Source: Neisseria montereyensis (GTDB taxonomy: Bacteria; Pseudomonadota; Gammaproteobacteria; Burkholderiales; Neisseriaceae). Taken from it: a DNA stretch of 64,000 nt. The notes beneath the pieces were generated by a model. The model did no database searches, was not told where the DNA came from, and worked only from the letters and a program-made list of their open reading frames with translations. The stretch lies in assembly GCF_024834045.1 (NCBI RefSeq), contig NZ_JANUXW010000004.1, positions 1-64,000 on the forward strand. The letters run 5' to 3'. Both the position numbers and the translations under genes were made by a program. Shown piece by piece: positions 53,348-62,900 of the stretch (within the stretch, counting starts at the first letter, position 1; the number at the start of each line of letters is the position of its first letter).

Positions 53348-53995
53348 ATGTTTTCCATATTGCTCCGCCATGCAGATTTTATTGCCATCAACAAACCGCC
53401 GGGTATAGGCGTTCACCAAGATAAAGATTCAGACGGCCTCACCCGACTCTTGGCCGCTCAACTCGGTTTAGAACGCGTTTGGCTGGTACACCGCTTAGAC
53501 AAGCCCACCAGCGGCATTTTGCTGTTTGCCCTAAACGAGCAAGCCGCTTCCCAACTGGCACAACAATTCGCCGCCAAAACCATCCGCAAAACCTATCTGG
53601 CTTTAAGCGATCGCAAACCTTCCAAAAAGCAAGGCTGGATAAAAGGCGGCATGGCCAAAGCCCGGCGCGGCGCATGGAAACTCACCCGCGAGATGGAAAA
53701 CCCTGCCGTTACACAATTTCACTGCATGAGTATTGAAACGGGTTTGCGCCTATTTGTTTTACAGCCGCACACAGGCAAAACCCACCAACTGCGCGTAGCC
53801 ATGAAAAGCATCGGCAGCCCGATTCTGGGCGACAGCCTATACGGCGGCACTCAAGCAGCAAGACTTTATCTGCACGCATGGCAGCTTTCTTTTGATTTCA
53901 ACAATCAACGCCACTACATCACCGCCCCGCTTGATGAAAACTGGCCGAACCAAATTCAAACGCTCTTAATCGATACCGCATACCGCTACAAATAA
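53348..53995 (+). CDS. RluA-family pseudouridine synthase
   Basis: RNA pseudouridine synthase of 215 residues with the catalytic aspartate in HRLDKPTSGILLFAL and FIAINKPPGIGVHQDKD. The frame can be read from a TTG at 53327, but that stretch is an uptake sequence. The ATG at 53348 starts the first conserved strand. The WIKGGMAKARRGAW insert resembles a subgroup often labelled TIGR01621 pseudouridine synthases. The target uridine is unknown. A second RluA-type gene, truC, is at 43572. Confidence 0.85.
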   Translation: MFSILLRHADFIAINKPPGIGVHQDKDSDGLTRLLAAQLGLERVWLVHRLDKPTSGILLFALNEQAASQLAQQFAAKTIRKTYLALSDRKPSKKQGWIKGGMAKARRGAWKLTREMENPAVTQFHCMSIETGLRLFVLQPHTGKTHQLRVAMKSIGSPILGDSLYGGTQAARLYLHAWQLSFDFNNQRHYITAPLDENWPNQIQTLLIDTAYRYK

Positions 53996-54201
53996 GAATA
54001 AAAAGTCATTCATTCCATAAAAAGTAGCATAAAAACAGTAAATTATCTTTATTTTGGTTTTTTTCGTCCAAATATCGGCCATTACATCGTTTAAAGAGGG
54101 TAAAAATTAATTTTATATTGTATTATTAAGCAAGAAAAACTAATTTTATATAGTGTTTACAAGAAGATATAACCCATATTAAATAAAAGAGGGAGGCAGT
54201 G

Positions 54202-54897
54202 ATGTTGAGAAAATTTGTATTCGGATTAGGTTTATTGGCTCTTGCAAGTTGCAGCTCCATGAGTGGAAACACAGGAAAAGATAAAATGACTTGGCTTATT
54301 TATAAAGATATTGATAAGTCTATGCAGGCAATATCTTTTGAGAGAAAACCAAGCGCAAACAATGGCCAAACAGATCCACTTTACAATAGTCACGGAACGG
54401 CGTTAAAAAGAAACGGAACGGATAATGACTACTCTACATTGGGCGACCTCTATTATTTAGTTGATAATGACGGAACTAAAATGTCGGCATTATTCTTACT
54501 GGGCAATGAATCGTTAAATCCCAGAAATAAAGAGGATATGCGTAAATTGGCACAATCCAAACAATTTGATTTTTATGAGTTTGGCAAAGGCCGCACTGCC
54601 CATGCGCAATATTCCGCCAAAGACAATATCTGTAAAAGCTTCAGGTCAAGACAGGGCGTTAATGTGGAAATGGCAACCAGTTATTATGTAGGAGATAACT
54701 ATGCGAATTTCTATACCAGCTTTATTTCCGGAAATATCAGCCGAAGAGATGTGAAAGTCAATAACTACACGCATAGTTTTTCAAATAGAGAAACTCAAGA
54801 AGGCCTTAAAGAAACAGCGGAAAAATACGGCAGAAATTTAGCCCGAAGAAACTTGATTGAGAAAGCCACGCTATTGATTAATGTTGTTTGTCAATAA
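54202..54897 (+). CDS. Lipoprotein of unknown function, tandem copy 1
   Basis: A 231-residue lipoprotein from the ATG at 54202, with a GGGAGG site 5 nt upstream; a GTG three bases earlier could also serve. The signal ends in LALASC (Cys17). The core LAQSKQFDFYEFGKGR, SAKDNICKSFRSR, GVNVEMATSYY and NYANFYTSFISGNI is shared almost word for word with the next gene, as is the INVVCQ end. I recognise no named family. The gene is clearly AT-richer than the surrounding core genes. The Ser after Cys17 suggests outer-membrane sorting. Confidence 0.75.
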   Translation: MLRKFVFGLGLLALASCSSMSGNTGKDKMTWLIYKDIDKSMQAISFERKPSANNGQTDPLYNSHGTALKRNGTDNDYSTLGDLYYLVDNDGTKMSALFLLGNESLNPRNKEDMRKLAQSKQFDFYEFGKGRTAHAQYSAKDNICKSFRSRQGVNVEMATSYYVGDNYANFYTSFISGNISRRDVKVNNYTHSFSNRETQEGLKETAEKYGRNLARRNLIEKATLLINVVCQ

Positions 54898-54949
54898 ATT
54901 AACCATTTATAGGAAGAAGTACCCCATATTGAATCAAAGGAGGGAGACA

Positions 54950-55663
54950 ATGATGTTGAGAAAATTTGTATTCGGATTAGGTGTATTAGCTCTTGCGAGC
55001 TGCGGCTCCATAGGGGGAAACATGGCGGGAAACAACAATGACGACCAATTAACGTGGTTTACTTATATAGATATTGATAAGTCTCCGCAAACAATATCGT
55101 TTATGCGGGAAGTAAGTGTAAGCGACGATGGTGCCATTATCATTCACAATACTCCGGGGATAGTATTAAGAAAAACCGGAGCGGGTAATGAACGCGAGAA
55201 GCTGGGAAACCTCCACAATTTGGATAACGGCAACGGGGAAACAATGTTAACCATATTTTTACAGGATCAGAAACAATCATTGAATCCTAACAATAAAGAT
55301 CATATGCAGCAGTTGGCACAATCCAAGCAATTTGATTTTTATGAGTTCGGTAAAGGCCGTGCGACGCATGCGCAATTTTCTGCCCAAGATAATATTTGCC
55401 AAAGCTTTAAATCCCGACGGGGTGTTAATGTGAAAATGGCAACCACTTATTATGCAGAAAATAATTATGCTAATTTCTACACCAGCTTTACTTCCGGAAA
55501 TATTCGCCCCAAACAGGTGAAAATTACTAACTATGAGCATAGTTTTTCAAATCAGGAAGCACAGCAACAATTTCAAGAAACAGCAGAAAAAAATGGCAGA
55601 AATTTAGCCCAAAGAAGTTTGCGCGGGCAAGCTAATATATTAGCTAATGTGGTTTGCCAATAA
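54950..55663 (+). CDS. Lipoprotein of unknown function, tandem copy 2
   Basis: Paralogue of the preceding gene, starting about 750 bp after it. The longer frame to 54881 overlaps the first gene. The ATG at 54950, with GGAGGG in front, restores the same MLRKFVFGLG signal and LALASC lipobox. The 237 residues share the KQFDFYEFGKGR, DNICQSFKSR, GVNV and NYANFYTSF blocks and a final NVVCQ. The upstream leader (CCCATATTGAATCAAAGG) is also a copy of that before gene 1, so the duplication included the regulatory region. Function unknown. Confidence 0.78.
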   Translation: MMLRKFVFGLGVLALASCGSIGGNMAGNNNDDQLTWFTYIDIDKSPQTISFMREVSVSDDGAIIIHNTPGIVLRKTGAGNEREKLGNLHNLDNGNGETMLTIFLQDQKQSLNPNNKDHMQQLAQSKQFDFYEFGKGRATHAQFSAQDNICQSFKSRRGVNVKMATTYYAENNYANFYTSFTSGNIRPKQVKITNYEHSFSNQEAQQQFQETAEKNGRNLAQRSLRGQANILANVVCQ

Positions 55664-56047
55664 GCTATCTATTTATAAGCTGTAAAATGTAGGGCGGAAT
55701 GAAATGAACTAAATAGGTTCATCTTATTCCGCCCTATCATTTAAGGTTTGATATGCAAATATTGTTTATTTTTAGAAAGAAATATAAATGTTAAAGAGCA
55801 ATAATCATTGCAACTTATCATCCGTTTTTTGCGGTAAGCTATTTAACAAGCTTTCGCCTATCTTAAATTAGGCCGTCTGAAACCCAATGACAACCAACAC
55901 CATAACCGCCCAAACCCTAACGCACCGGCTCTTTTTTAGCCAGTTTTCTATTTTAGCGAGATATAAAACCGTTTAACCGCCCAAACTTATTTTTACACAT
56001 AATCCCGTTATAATCGGCAAATGACTCTTGATAACCGCTATTTATTC
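55664..56047. other. Intergenic region after the lipoprotein pair
   Basis: No gene. It includes the inverted repeat at 55690-55736, one uptake sequence near 55870 and AT-rich sequence. Confidence 0.6.
55690..55736. repeat. GTAGGGCGGAAT palindrome
   Basis: TAGGGCGGAATGAAATGAAC pairs with GTTCATCTTATTCCGCCCTA (two mismatches) around a short AT loop, and is preceded by G to give the same GTAGGG terminus as the other palindromic elements. It lies after the lipoprotein pair and may also terminate it. Confidence 0.65.
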
Positions 56048-56749
56048 ATGAAACCGCTTTTATACTGCATGGCACTCGGCATCGGCCTCAGCGCCCCCTT
56101 GCCCGCTCATGCCGTAACCTATATTTGTAAAGACGGCAACCGGGCCGTTTTTTCTACCGAAAAACTCAATGCCAGCTGCCAACCGTCGCAAATGAGCGGT
56201 TCGGATCGTAATGCCCCCAAATCGGTTTCTTCCGAAGATACCACAGTTATCGAATCGACGGCCCCCAAAAAACCTTCGAATAGCCCTGCTGCTAAAAATA
56301 GCGGTATGCCTAAAAAAGTCAGCCCGCCTGCAACAGCGGCACCGCAGGCTTTCGAAGCGCATGAAATGGATGATATCTTCAAAACCATACCGCCCATTCC
56401 GAATGACGATATTAAAATTGCGCCGTCAACACCCAACACCAGTATCACCAATACCATTGACGCGGCTTCCCAAGATATGGAAATCAAACTGCGCAATGAA
56501 AAACAAAAGCGGCGGGCGCCGGTAATTGTGGTGCCGAAAATTTCCACACCGCCTGCCGAACAACAGCTTTCACGCCAGCAGATTATAAAAAACGAAATCC
56601 GTGATCAACAATCGGCCTTAACCAAAACACGCGCCCAACTCAACGCCGCGCGTAAAAAAGGCGATAAGGCCAAAATCAACAGCCTACAACTTGACATACT
56701 CGACTACGAAGCCAGCATCAAGGCTATGCAATTTGAAATGACCCATTAA
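56048..56749 (+). CDS. Exported DUF4124-like protein
   Basis: A 233-residue secreted protein. The ATG at 56048 gives a clean signal peptide (MKPLLYCMALGIGLSAPLPAHA); the longer frame to 56021 adds nine residues without a signal. Mature residues begin VTYICKDGNRAVFSTEKLNASCQ, a DUF4124-like strand pattern with two cysteines, followed by a Pro/Ser-rich linker and a C-terminal helical coiled coil (RQQIIKNEIRDQQSALTKTRAQLNAARK). Periplasmic role unknown. An inverted DUS pair follows. Confidence 0.7.
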   Translation: MKPLLYCMALGIGLSAPLPAHAVTYICKDGNRAVFSTEKLNASCQPSQMSGSDRNAPKSVSSEDTTVIESTAPKKPSNSPAAKNSGMPKKVSPPATAAPQAFEAHEMDDIFKTIPPIPNDDIKIAPSTPNTSITNTIDAASQDMEIKLRNEKQKRRAPVIVVPKISTPPAEQQLSRQQIIKNEIRDQQSALTKTRAQLNAARKKGDKAKINSLQLDILDYEASIKAMQFEMTH

Positions 56750-56769
56750 TCAGCCATATTTAAAGCCAA

Positions 56770-56798
56770 AGGCCGTCTGAAACCTTTTCAGACGGCCT
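56770..56798 (+). terminator. Inverted uptake-sequence terminator
   Basis: AGGCCGTCTGAAACC/TTTTCAGACGGCCTT hairpin 20 bp beyond the DUF4124-like gene. The rest of 56799-57004 holds a worn GGGCGGATAT palindrome arm (about 56873-56895) and one uptake sequence, no gene. Confidence 0.75.
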
Positions 56799-57004
56799 TC
56801 AAAATAAAGCGGCGAACCCTATCGGTCTAACTCATACCGACACATTACACTGCGTTTTTATATCCCAAACAACGGGCGGATATACAAGCCGCCCTCTAAA
56901 CACCTAAGGCCGTCTGAAAATAAAGCTGAGCTTGCATACGATTGCTTTAGAATAATTCGATCACTTAAAACCATCTTTTCCGTTTACAAAAATCCTATAA
57001 AAAA

Positions 57005-57033
57005 GGCGGATAAATCAATTATCCGCCTTTTTT
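57005..57033 (-). terminator. Intrinsic terminator after metY
   Basis: GGCGGATA/TATCCGCC stem with an AATCAAT loop, flanked by A and T runs on both sides, so it works in either direction. Confidence 0.82.
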
Positions 57034-57068
57034 AGTTAATGATGATTTTATTTTTGGTCATAAAATAC

Positions 57069-58343
57069 TTAATTACCCGATGCGGCTAAAGCCTGCTGCA
57101 AATCGGCAAGTAAATCATCAATATGCTCGATGCCGACCGACAAGCGCACCATGTCTTCACCCACGCCTGCTTGCGCTAATTCTTCCGCATTCAATTGGCG
57201 GTGGGTGGTACTGGCAGGATGGGTGGCCAACGATTTGGCATCACCGATATTCACCAAACGGGTAAACAATTTTAGTGCATCAATAAACTTACCACCCGCC
57301 TCAATGCCGCCTTTAATGCCGAAGCTCAACAAGCCCGAAGCTTTGCCGCTAAAATCGCGTTCGATTAACGCTTTATACGGGCTATCTGTCAAGCCGGGAT
57401 AATTGACCCATGCTACTTGCGGGTGGTTTTGCAAAAACTCGGCTACTTTCAGAGCGTTTTCACTATGCCGCTCCATGCGTAAGGCCAGCGTTTCCAAGCC
57501 TTGTAAAATCAAAAAGACATTCATCGGGCTAATGGCAGCACCGGTATTGCGCAGCGGCACCACACGGGCACGGGCGATAAAAGCTGCCGCACCGAAATGT
57601 TCGCTGTAATTCACGCCATGATAAGACACATCGGGGGTGGTTAATACGCGGAAACGGTCGCCTTTTGTCCAATCGAATTTGCCGCTGTCGATAATCGCAC
57701 CGCCAATACTGTTGCCGTGACCATTAATATATTTGGTGAGCGACTCCACCACAATATCCGCACCCAATTCTATCGGGCGGCATAAAGCGGGGGAAGCAAC
57801 GGTATTGTCCACCACCAAAGGCAGGCCTTGCGCATGAGCCGCTTGTGCGAAAGCGGGAATATCCACCACATTAATCGCCGGATTGCCAATACTCTCGCAA
57901 TAAACCAACTTGGTGCGTTCGTCGGTATATTTGGCAATATCTTCCGGTTTGTCGGCATCGATAAAACGCACTTCGATACCCTGTTTGGGCAGGGTGTGGG
58001 CAAATAGGTTATAGGTGCCGCCGTAAAGCGTTTTGGTAGCGATAATATTGTCGCCCGCTTCGGCCAATGTTTGCACGGTATAAGTAATCGCCGCCATACC
58101 GCTGGCAACACACAAAGCGGCCATACCACCCTCAATCGCGGCCAAACGCTCTTCCAATACCGCAGTGGTGGGGTTCATAATGCGGGTATAGATATTGCCG
58201 GCCACATTCAGGTTAAACAAATCCGCACCATGTTGAGTATTGTCAAAAGCATAGCTGGCGGTTTGATAAATCGGTACGGCTACCGCTTTGGTGGTCGGTT
58301 CGGGGCTATATCCGGCATGAATAGCTTGGGTTTCAAGTTTCAT
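57069..58343 (-). CDS. metY: O-acetylhomoserine sulfhydrylase
   Basis: PLP enzyme that makes homocysteine from O-acetylhomoserine and sulfide. The 424 residues start with LETQAIHAGYSPEPTTKAVAVPIYQTASYAF and carry VVDNTVASP, the PLP lysine in VVESLTKYINGHGNSIGG, and a tail with LSVGIEHIDDLLADLQQAL. The length and the SLTKYINGHG context suit the MetY branch and not MetB/MetC. It starts 19 nt downstream of carA on the same strand, so it is likely co-transcribed with carA, an unusual partner. Confidence 0.93.
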   Translation of the reverse strand: MKLETQAIHAGYSPEPTTKAVAVPIYQTASYAFDNTQHGADLFNLNVAGNIYTRIMNPTTAVLEERLAAIEGGMAALCVASGMAAITYTVQTLAEAGDNIIATKTLYGGTYNLFAHTLPKQGIEVRFIDADKPEDIAKYTDERTKLVYCESIGNPAINVVDIPAFAQAAHAQGLPLVVDNTVASPALCRPIELGADIVVESLTKYINGHGNSIGGAIIDSGKFDWTKGDRFRVLTTPDVSYHGVNYSEHFGAAAFIARARVVPLRNTGAAISPMNVFLILQGLETLALRMERHSENALKVAEFLQNHPQVAWVNYPGLTDSPYKALIERDFSGKASGLLSFGIKGGIEAGGKFIDALKLFTRLVNIGDAKSLATHPASTTHRQLNAEELAQAGVGEDMVRLSVGIEHIDDLLADLQQALAASGN

Positions 58344-58362
58344 CTTGTCATCCTAATGGTTT

Positions 58363-59496
58363 TCAGACGGCCTTGGCGGCTTTGATATTGTCGATAAATT
58401 TATCAAACAGATAAGCCACATCATGCGGGCCGGGACTGGCTTCGGGGTGGCCTTGGAAACTGAAAGCGGCACGGTCGGTTAACTCAATACCCTGCAAAGA
58501 ACCGTCGAACAGCGAACGGTGGGTCACTTTCACATAATCCGGCAGGCTGTCTGCATCCACTTCAAAACCGTGGTTTTGGCTGGTAATCATCACTTTTTTG
58601 CTGTCTAAATCCTGCACCGGATGGTTGGCGCCATGATGGCCGAATGCCATCTTGCGGGTTTTACCACCTACGGCCAAGCCCAATAATTGATGCCCCAAAC
58701 AAATACCGAATAATGGTTTTTTACTCTCTAATAAAGTTTTCACGGCAGTAATGGCATAATCGCACGGCTCGGGATCACCGGGGCCGTTGGATAAAAATAC
58801 GCCGTCGGGATTCATCGCCAACACATCTTCGGCAGGCGTTTTGGCAGGCACCACGGTTAAACGGCAACCGCGCTCGGCCAACATCCGCAAAATATTGGTT
58901 TTTACACCGAAATCATAGGCAACCACATGATAAGGCTGGGTAGCAGGCTGTTTGAACCCTTCGCCCAAATGCCACTCGCCTTCGGTCCATTCATACTGCT
59001 GTTCGCAAGTCACTTCCTGCGCCAAATCCTTGCCCACCATACTGCCGAAAGCGGCAATCAACTCACGCGCTTTGTCTTCGGTAGCATCCGCTCCGGTTAG
59101 AATCGCACCGGCTTGTGCGCCTTTATCACGCAGAATACGGGTCAGGCGGCGGGTATCGATATCGGCAATAGCAACGGTTTTGTTGCGTACCAAATAATCT
59201 TGCAGGCTTTCTTCGCTGCGGAAATTACTGTGCAAAACCGGTAAATCGCGAATAATCAAACCGGCCGCATGTACTTCTTTGCTTTCCACGTCTTCACCGT
59301 TGGTACCGGTATTGCCGATATGGGGGTAAGTCAGCGTTACAATTTGTTTGCGGTAAGAGGGGTCGGTTAGGATTTCCTGATATCCGGTCATTGAAGTATT
59401 GAATACCACTTCTCCTGAAGTTCGGCCTTCATAACCGATAGAAATACCGTGAAACACACTGCCGTCGGCGAGAACAAGAATTGCGGGGGTCGTCAT
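58363..59496 (-). CDS. carA: Carbamoyl-phosphate synthase small subunit
   Basis: Glutaminase subunit that feeds ammonia to CarB for arginine and pyrimidine synthesis. In 377 residues the N-terminal domain starts with [17 protein letters not shown]. The class I amidotransferase domain shows [18 protein letters not shown] with the catalytic cysteine and [13 protein letters not shown] with the histidine. The last codons and stop (GCC GTC TGA A) are themselves an uptake sequence. carB is not downstream; metY is. Confidence 0.96.
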   Translation of the reverse strand: MTTPAILVLADGSVFHGISIGYEGRTSGEVVFNTSMTGYQEILTDPSYRKQIVTLTYPHIGNTGTNGEDVESKEVHAAGLIIRDLPVLHSNFRSEESLQDYLVRNKTVAIADIDTRRLTRILRDKGAQAGAILTGADATEDKARELIAAFGSMVGKDLAQEVTCEQQYEWTEGEWHLGEGFKQPATQPYHVVAYDFGVKTNILRMLAERGCRLTVVPAKTPAEDVLAMNPDGVFLSNGPGDPEPCDYAITAVKTLLESKKPLFGICLGHQLLGLAVGGKTRKMAFGHHGANHPVQDLDSKKVMITSQNHGFEVDADSLPDYVKVTHRSLFDGSLQGIELTDRAAFSFQGHPEASPGPHDVAYLFDKFIDNIKAAKAV

Positions 59497-59528
59497 GATG
59501 GTTTCCTGTAAGATTTGATTTTGTAAGC

Positions 59529-59573
59529 AGGCCGTCTGAAAAGCATATTAGCAAAAACAATTTTCAGACGGCC
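59529..59573. repeat. Inverted uptake sequences in the carA leader
   Basis: AGGCCGTCTGAAAA and TTTTCAGACGGCCT flank a 17-nt loop, between the putative attenuator and the carA start codon. Confidence 0.7.
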
Positions 59574-59587
59574 TCAAGCATCCGGCT

Positions 59588-59632
59588 AAAAAAAAACACG
59601 CCGCACAGCTGATCGGTAAACTGTGTTACGTG
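59588..59632 (-). promoter_or_regulatory. Attenuator-like terminator in the carA leader
   Basis: On the minus strand a stem (CACG, CACAG pairing with CTGTG, CGTG with small internal bulges) is followed by nine T residues, between a strong promoter at 59671-59699 and carA at 59496. Another hairpin, GGCATA/TATGCC, lies just before it. This layout suggests conditional termination. A control by pyrimidine or arginine level is inferred. Confidence 0.5.
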
Positions 59633-59670
59633 CTTTTTCAGGGCATAACGCTATGCCACACAAGCAATGT

Positions 59671-59699
59671 ATTCTAAGCCAAAAAGGGCCGGAACTCAA
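59671..59699 (-). promoter_or_regulatory. Sigma-70 promoter of carA
   Basis: TTGAGT (-35, 59694-59699) and TAGAAT (-10, 59671-59676) on the minus strand with exactly 17 nt between them. Transcription from here would give a leader of about 165 nt. Confidence 0.65.
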
Positions 59700-59943
59700 G
59701 AAAAGAGACAGTACCCCCGCCTTTTGGTATAACCACCCACCCCATCACATAACAACGGCAGATATTGTTTCATTTTTGCAAAAACCACTGCCGAATAAAA
59801 TCTTGATAACACAAACTAATAAGCCATACCAAATAGATATGCTAAAATCGTTACGAATCCCAACACTTCATTACGATTTCCAACAATAATGATATGCCGC
59901 TGTATCCTATAAAAACAGCGCTAAAAATGAAAGACGGCACATT
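59700..59943. other. Region between the carA promoter and pilC
   Basis: No credible gene; a frame of 88 codons (59623-59889) overlaps the carA leader and shows no ordinary protein features. It should contain the pilC promoter: TGCTAAAAT near 59839 resembles an extended -10 box, with no good -35. Confidence 0.45.
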
Positions 59944-62900
59944 ATGAAAAAAACATCACTCCGCTTGCGCACCTCCGTGCGCCCGATTATTTACAGCCTT
60001 TTGGCCGCATTCCCGCTACTAGCAGCAGGTGAAGCTGCCGCCCAATTCGCCGATACCCCGCTGTATCTTCAAAAACAAACCACTATTTCCGGCGGTGCCG
60101 GGCAAGTTAAGCCTAATGTTATGTTACTGATTGACGATTCGGGCAGTATGCAATGGGTACCGGAAAAGGATGGTACCTTTCCCACCCGAGAAAATGGGTT
60201 AAAATCGCGGATGCAGATTACCCAAGATGCCCTCAAAACCGTTGTTAATAAATATACCAATCAAATCAATTGGGGGTTCCAAACATTAAATAACAACTCA
60301 AATGTTAATCTTCCAGACTACACTGATGATCATAGTGTTATTTTAAACCATATCAACAGAATTAATCCCGGTGGAGGCACACCGACCACCCGTCGCTACT
60401 ATGAAGTTTCAAACATTGTAAGAAACAACACACAATATCGCTGTCAGCAAAACTATATTGTGGTTTTATCTGATGGTGATGCGAACCTGAGTTGTGATGA
60501 CAAAGGCAATCAAATATTTAATCCTAGCGATTCCTACTTTACCAATATAAATAATGTCCCCGGTCAATGCGTACCTAGAAGAGTTAATCCTTATCACTCT
60601 TTTTGGGATCTCGACAATGGCACAGAACCCGCCGGCTTAAGATTTCTCAGTCAAATACTTGCTACAAAAGACTTTAAAACATCCGGCACCGACCTTACCG
60701 GTAAAAGTTGGAATGGCGATCCGGCAGACCCCAAAGACAGCAGCGGCAGAAGCCGATATACCAGACAGATTGTTGAAACTTATACGGTAGGCTTTGGTAG
60801 CGGCCTTTCCCAACAAGGTAGACAGTATCTTGAAAAAGGAGCCAGCCAAGCGGGTTATTTTTATAATGCCTCGAATGAAGATGGATTAATTGAAGCATTC
60901 CAAGGTATTTTTAACAGCATCGAAAACCAAAACTTAAACCAAGCAGAAGAAGGTGTCGGCACATCCGCCCCGGCGATTACCGGTAATAGCGGCAACAATA
61001 ATGTGCCGGATACGGCGGTAACCGTACAGTTGGATCCTCAATATTGGAGCAGCCAACTGCGCTTTTACAATATTAATGCCGACCGCACCATCAGCACATC
61101 ATACCAACTACCCTATTTCGGCAACCGTAAAACGCTGATTAATAACGGACAAGGTGTTTTCTGGGCAGATGATTTCAACCAATACGGCAGCAATGATTTC
61201 TTCGGCCTGCCCGCAGCGCATGCAGATGAATGGCAAGCCGCTTTAATGCCGTGGACCATCCGCAGCAAAAGCAAAAGCGATGCCACCATTAAAAGCGAAT
61301 CGGAAACCACACCCTATAGCCAAACCTACCGTGACCGTAATTTAGATTCGGAAGGAAACCCTGTACAAGGTAAACGCGACTTAGGCGATATTTTGGATAG
61401 CGGTATCGCCACCATCGGCGATACCGGCGGCAATAAAGGCCGCCAAGAGTTTTTAGTTACCGCAGCCAATGACGGTATGGTACATCTCTTCCAACGTTCC
61501 GATCTAAGCAATTACCCTTATGAACTTAAGCTCAGCTATATCCCCGCAGCAATGGAGCGTGATCCGGGCAATGGTGGCGAAACACTCGGTAAAACATTAA
61601 AAGAAGTAGCCGCCCAAGGATACGGCACCGAGAATCCTCACCGTTATATGGTGAATGGCGGTTTTGTCGTACGCCGCACAGCCAATATGAATACAGGTAA
61701 CGATGCCGATACCAATCAACGACGTCAAGTCGTTATGTTCGGTGCAATGGGACAAGGCGGACGCGGTGCCTACGCTTTACAAGTCGGCGGTAAAGATCGG
61801 AACGGTACACCCGTCGGCTTAAACAGCAATTCCAACGGATGGAATACTCAAGTTCCCTTGTTTGAAACAGAAAAGGGCGAAAACAATACATTAGGCTATA
61901 CCGTAGGTACACCGCAAATCGGCCGTGTTTCCACCCAACGCAACCCGGATGAAGCCGTCGACCCCAATAAAAATGTACGTTATGCCGCCTTTATGGGCAG
62001 CGGATACCGTCGTCAGGATATTAATGACAGCCTGAATGAAACGGCTTTATATGTTTATGACCTACTCGGCCAGGAAGCATCAACAGGCGTGAAAACCGGA
62101 GCCGCTGCCGGTACGGTTATTCAAAAAATTTCCGTACCCAACGGCGTTGGCGGCTTATCTAGCCCCACTTTGCTCGATATAGATTTCGACGGTATTGTCG
62201 ATATCGCTTATGCGGGTGATTACGGCGGTAATATGTACCGTTTCGACCTACGCGGTAAGCCGACCAGTTGGAAAGTGACCCGTATTTTTACAGGCGATAG
62301 CAAACAACCGATTACGGCTGCCCCGGCCGTGTCACGCCGTGGCGTCAATAAATATGTGGTAATATTCGGTACCGGTAGCGATGTATATCAATCGGATTTG
62401 GATAACAAAGACAGACAAGCCGTTTATGGTATTTTCGAAGATTTAACCTATAACGAAAATGCCCCGGCCGAACAACCTGCAACAGCAGGCGACCTATTGG
62501 AACAAACATTCACTACTCAAGAGGTAGACGGCCAATCATTCCGTTTCTTAAGCAATAACCTTATCCGTCCGAATCATAAGGGCTGGAAAATCAGCTTGGG
62601 TGAAAATGACGGCGAGCGTATCGTTATCAAGCCGACTATGATTCTCCGCACTGCCGTACTCAGCACTCGAGTCTATTCATATACCGAGAAAAAAACCAAT
62701 GCCGGTGATGTATGCCTGCCGGAAACCACCGAGGTTTCAACGGATACCAATAGCTGGATATTGGCGGTTAATGCCGAAACGGGTGGCGGCTTAAAACGTA
62801 CCGATGCGCATATCGACTTTATCCAACGCCCCGTTCTGCTTGATAATTATTATGCCAACGGTCAAAAGAAAAGCGGTATTGTAAACTTCTCTTACGTTGA

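Noticed and set aside
59623-59889. 88-codon frame between carA and pilC
   Set aside because: Overlaps the carA promoter and terminator, has no good ribosome site and no protein-like features.
59944-60050. Phase-variable poly-G tract in the pilC signal region
   Set aside because: Only a seven-A run lies at the start codon; no G-run is present.
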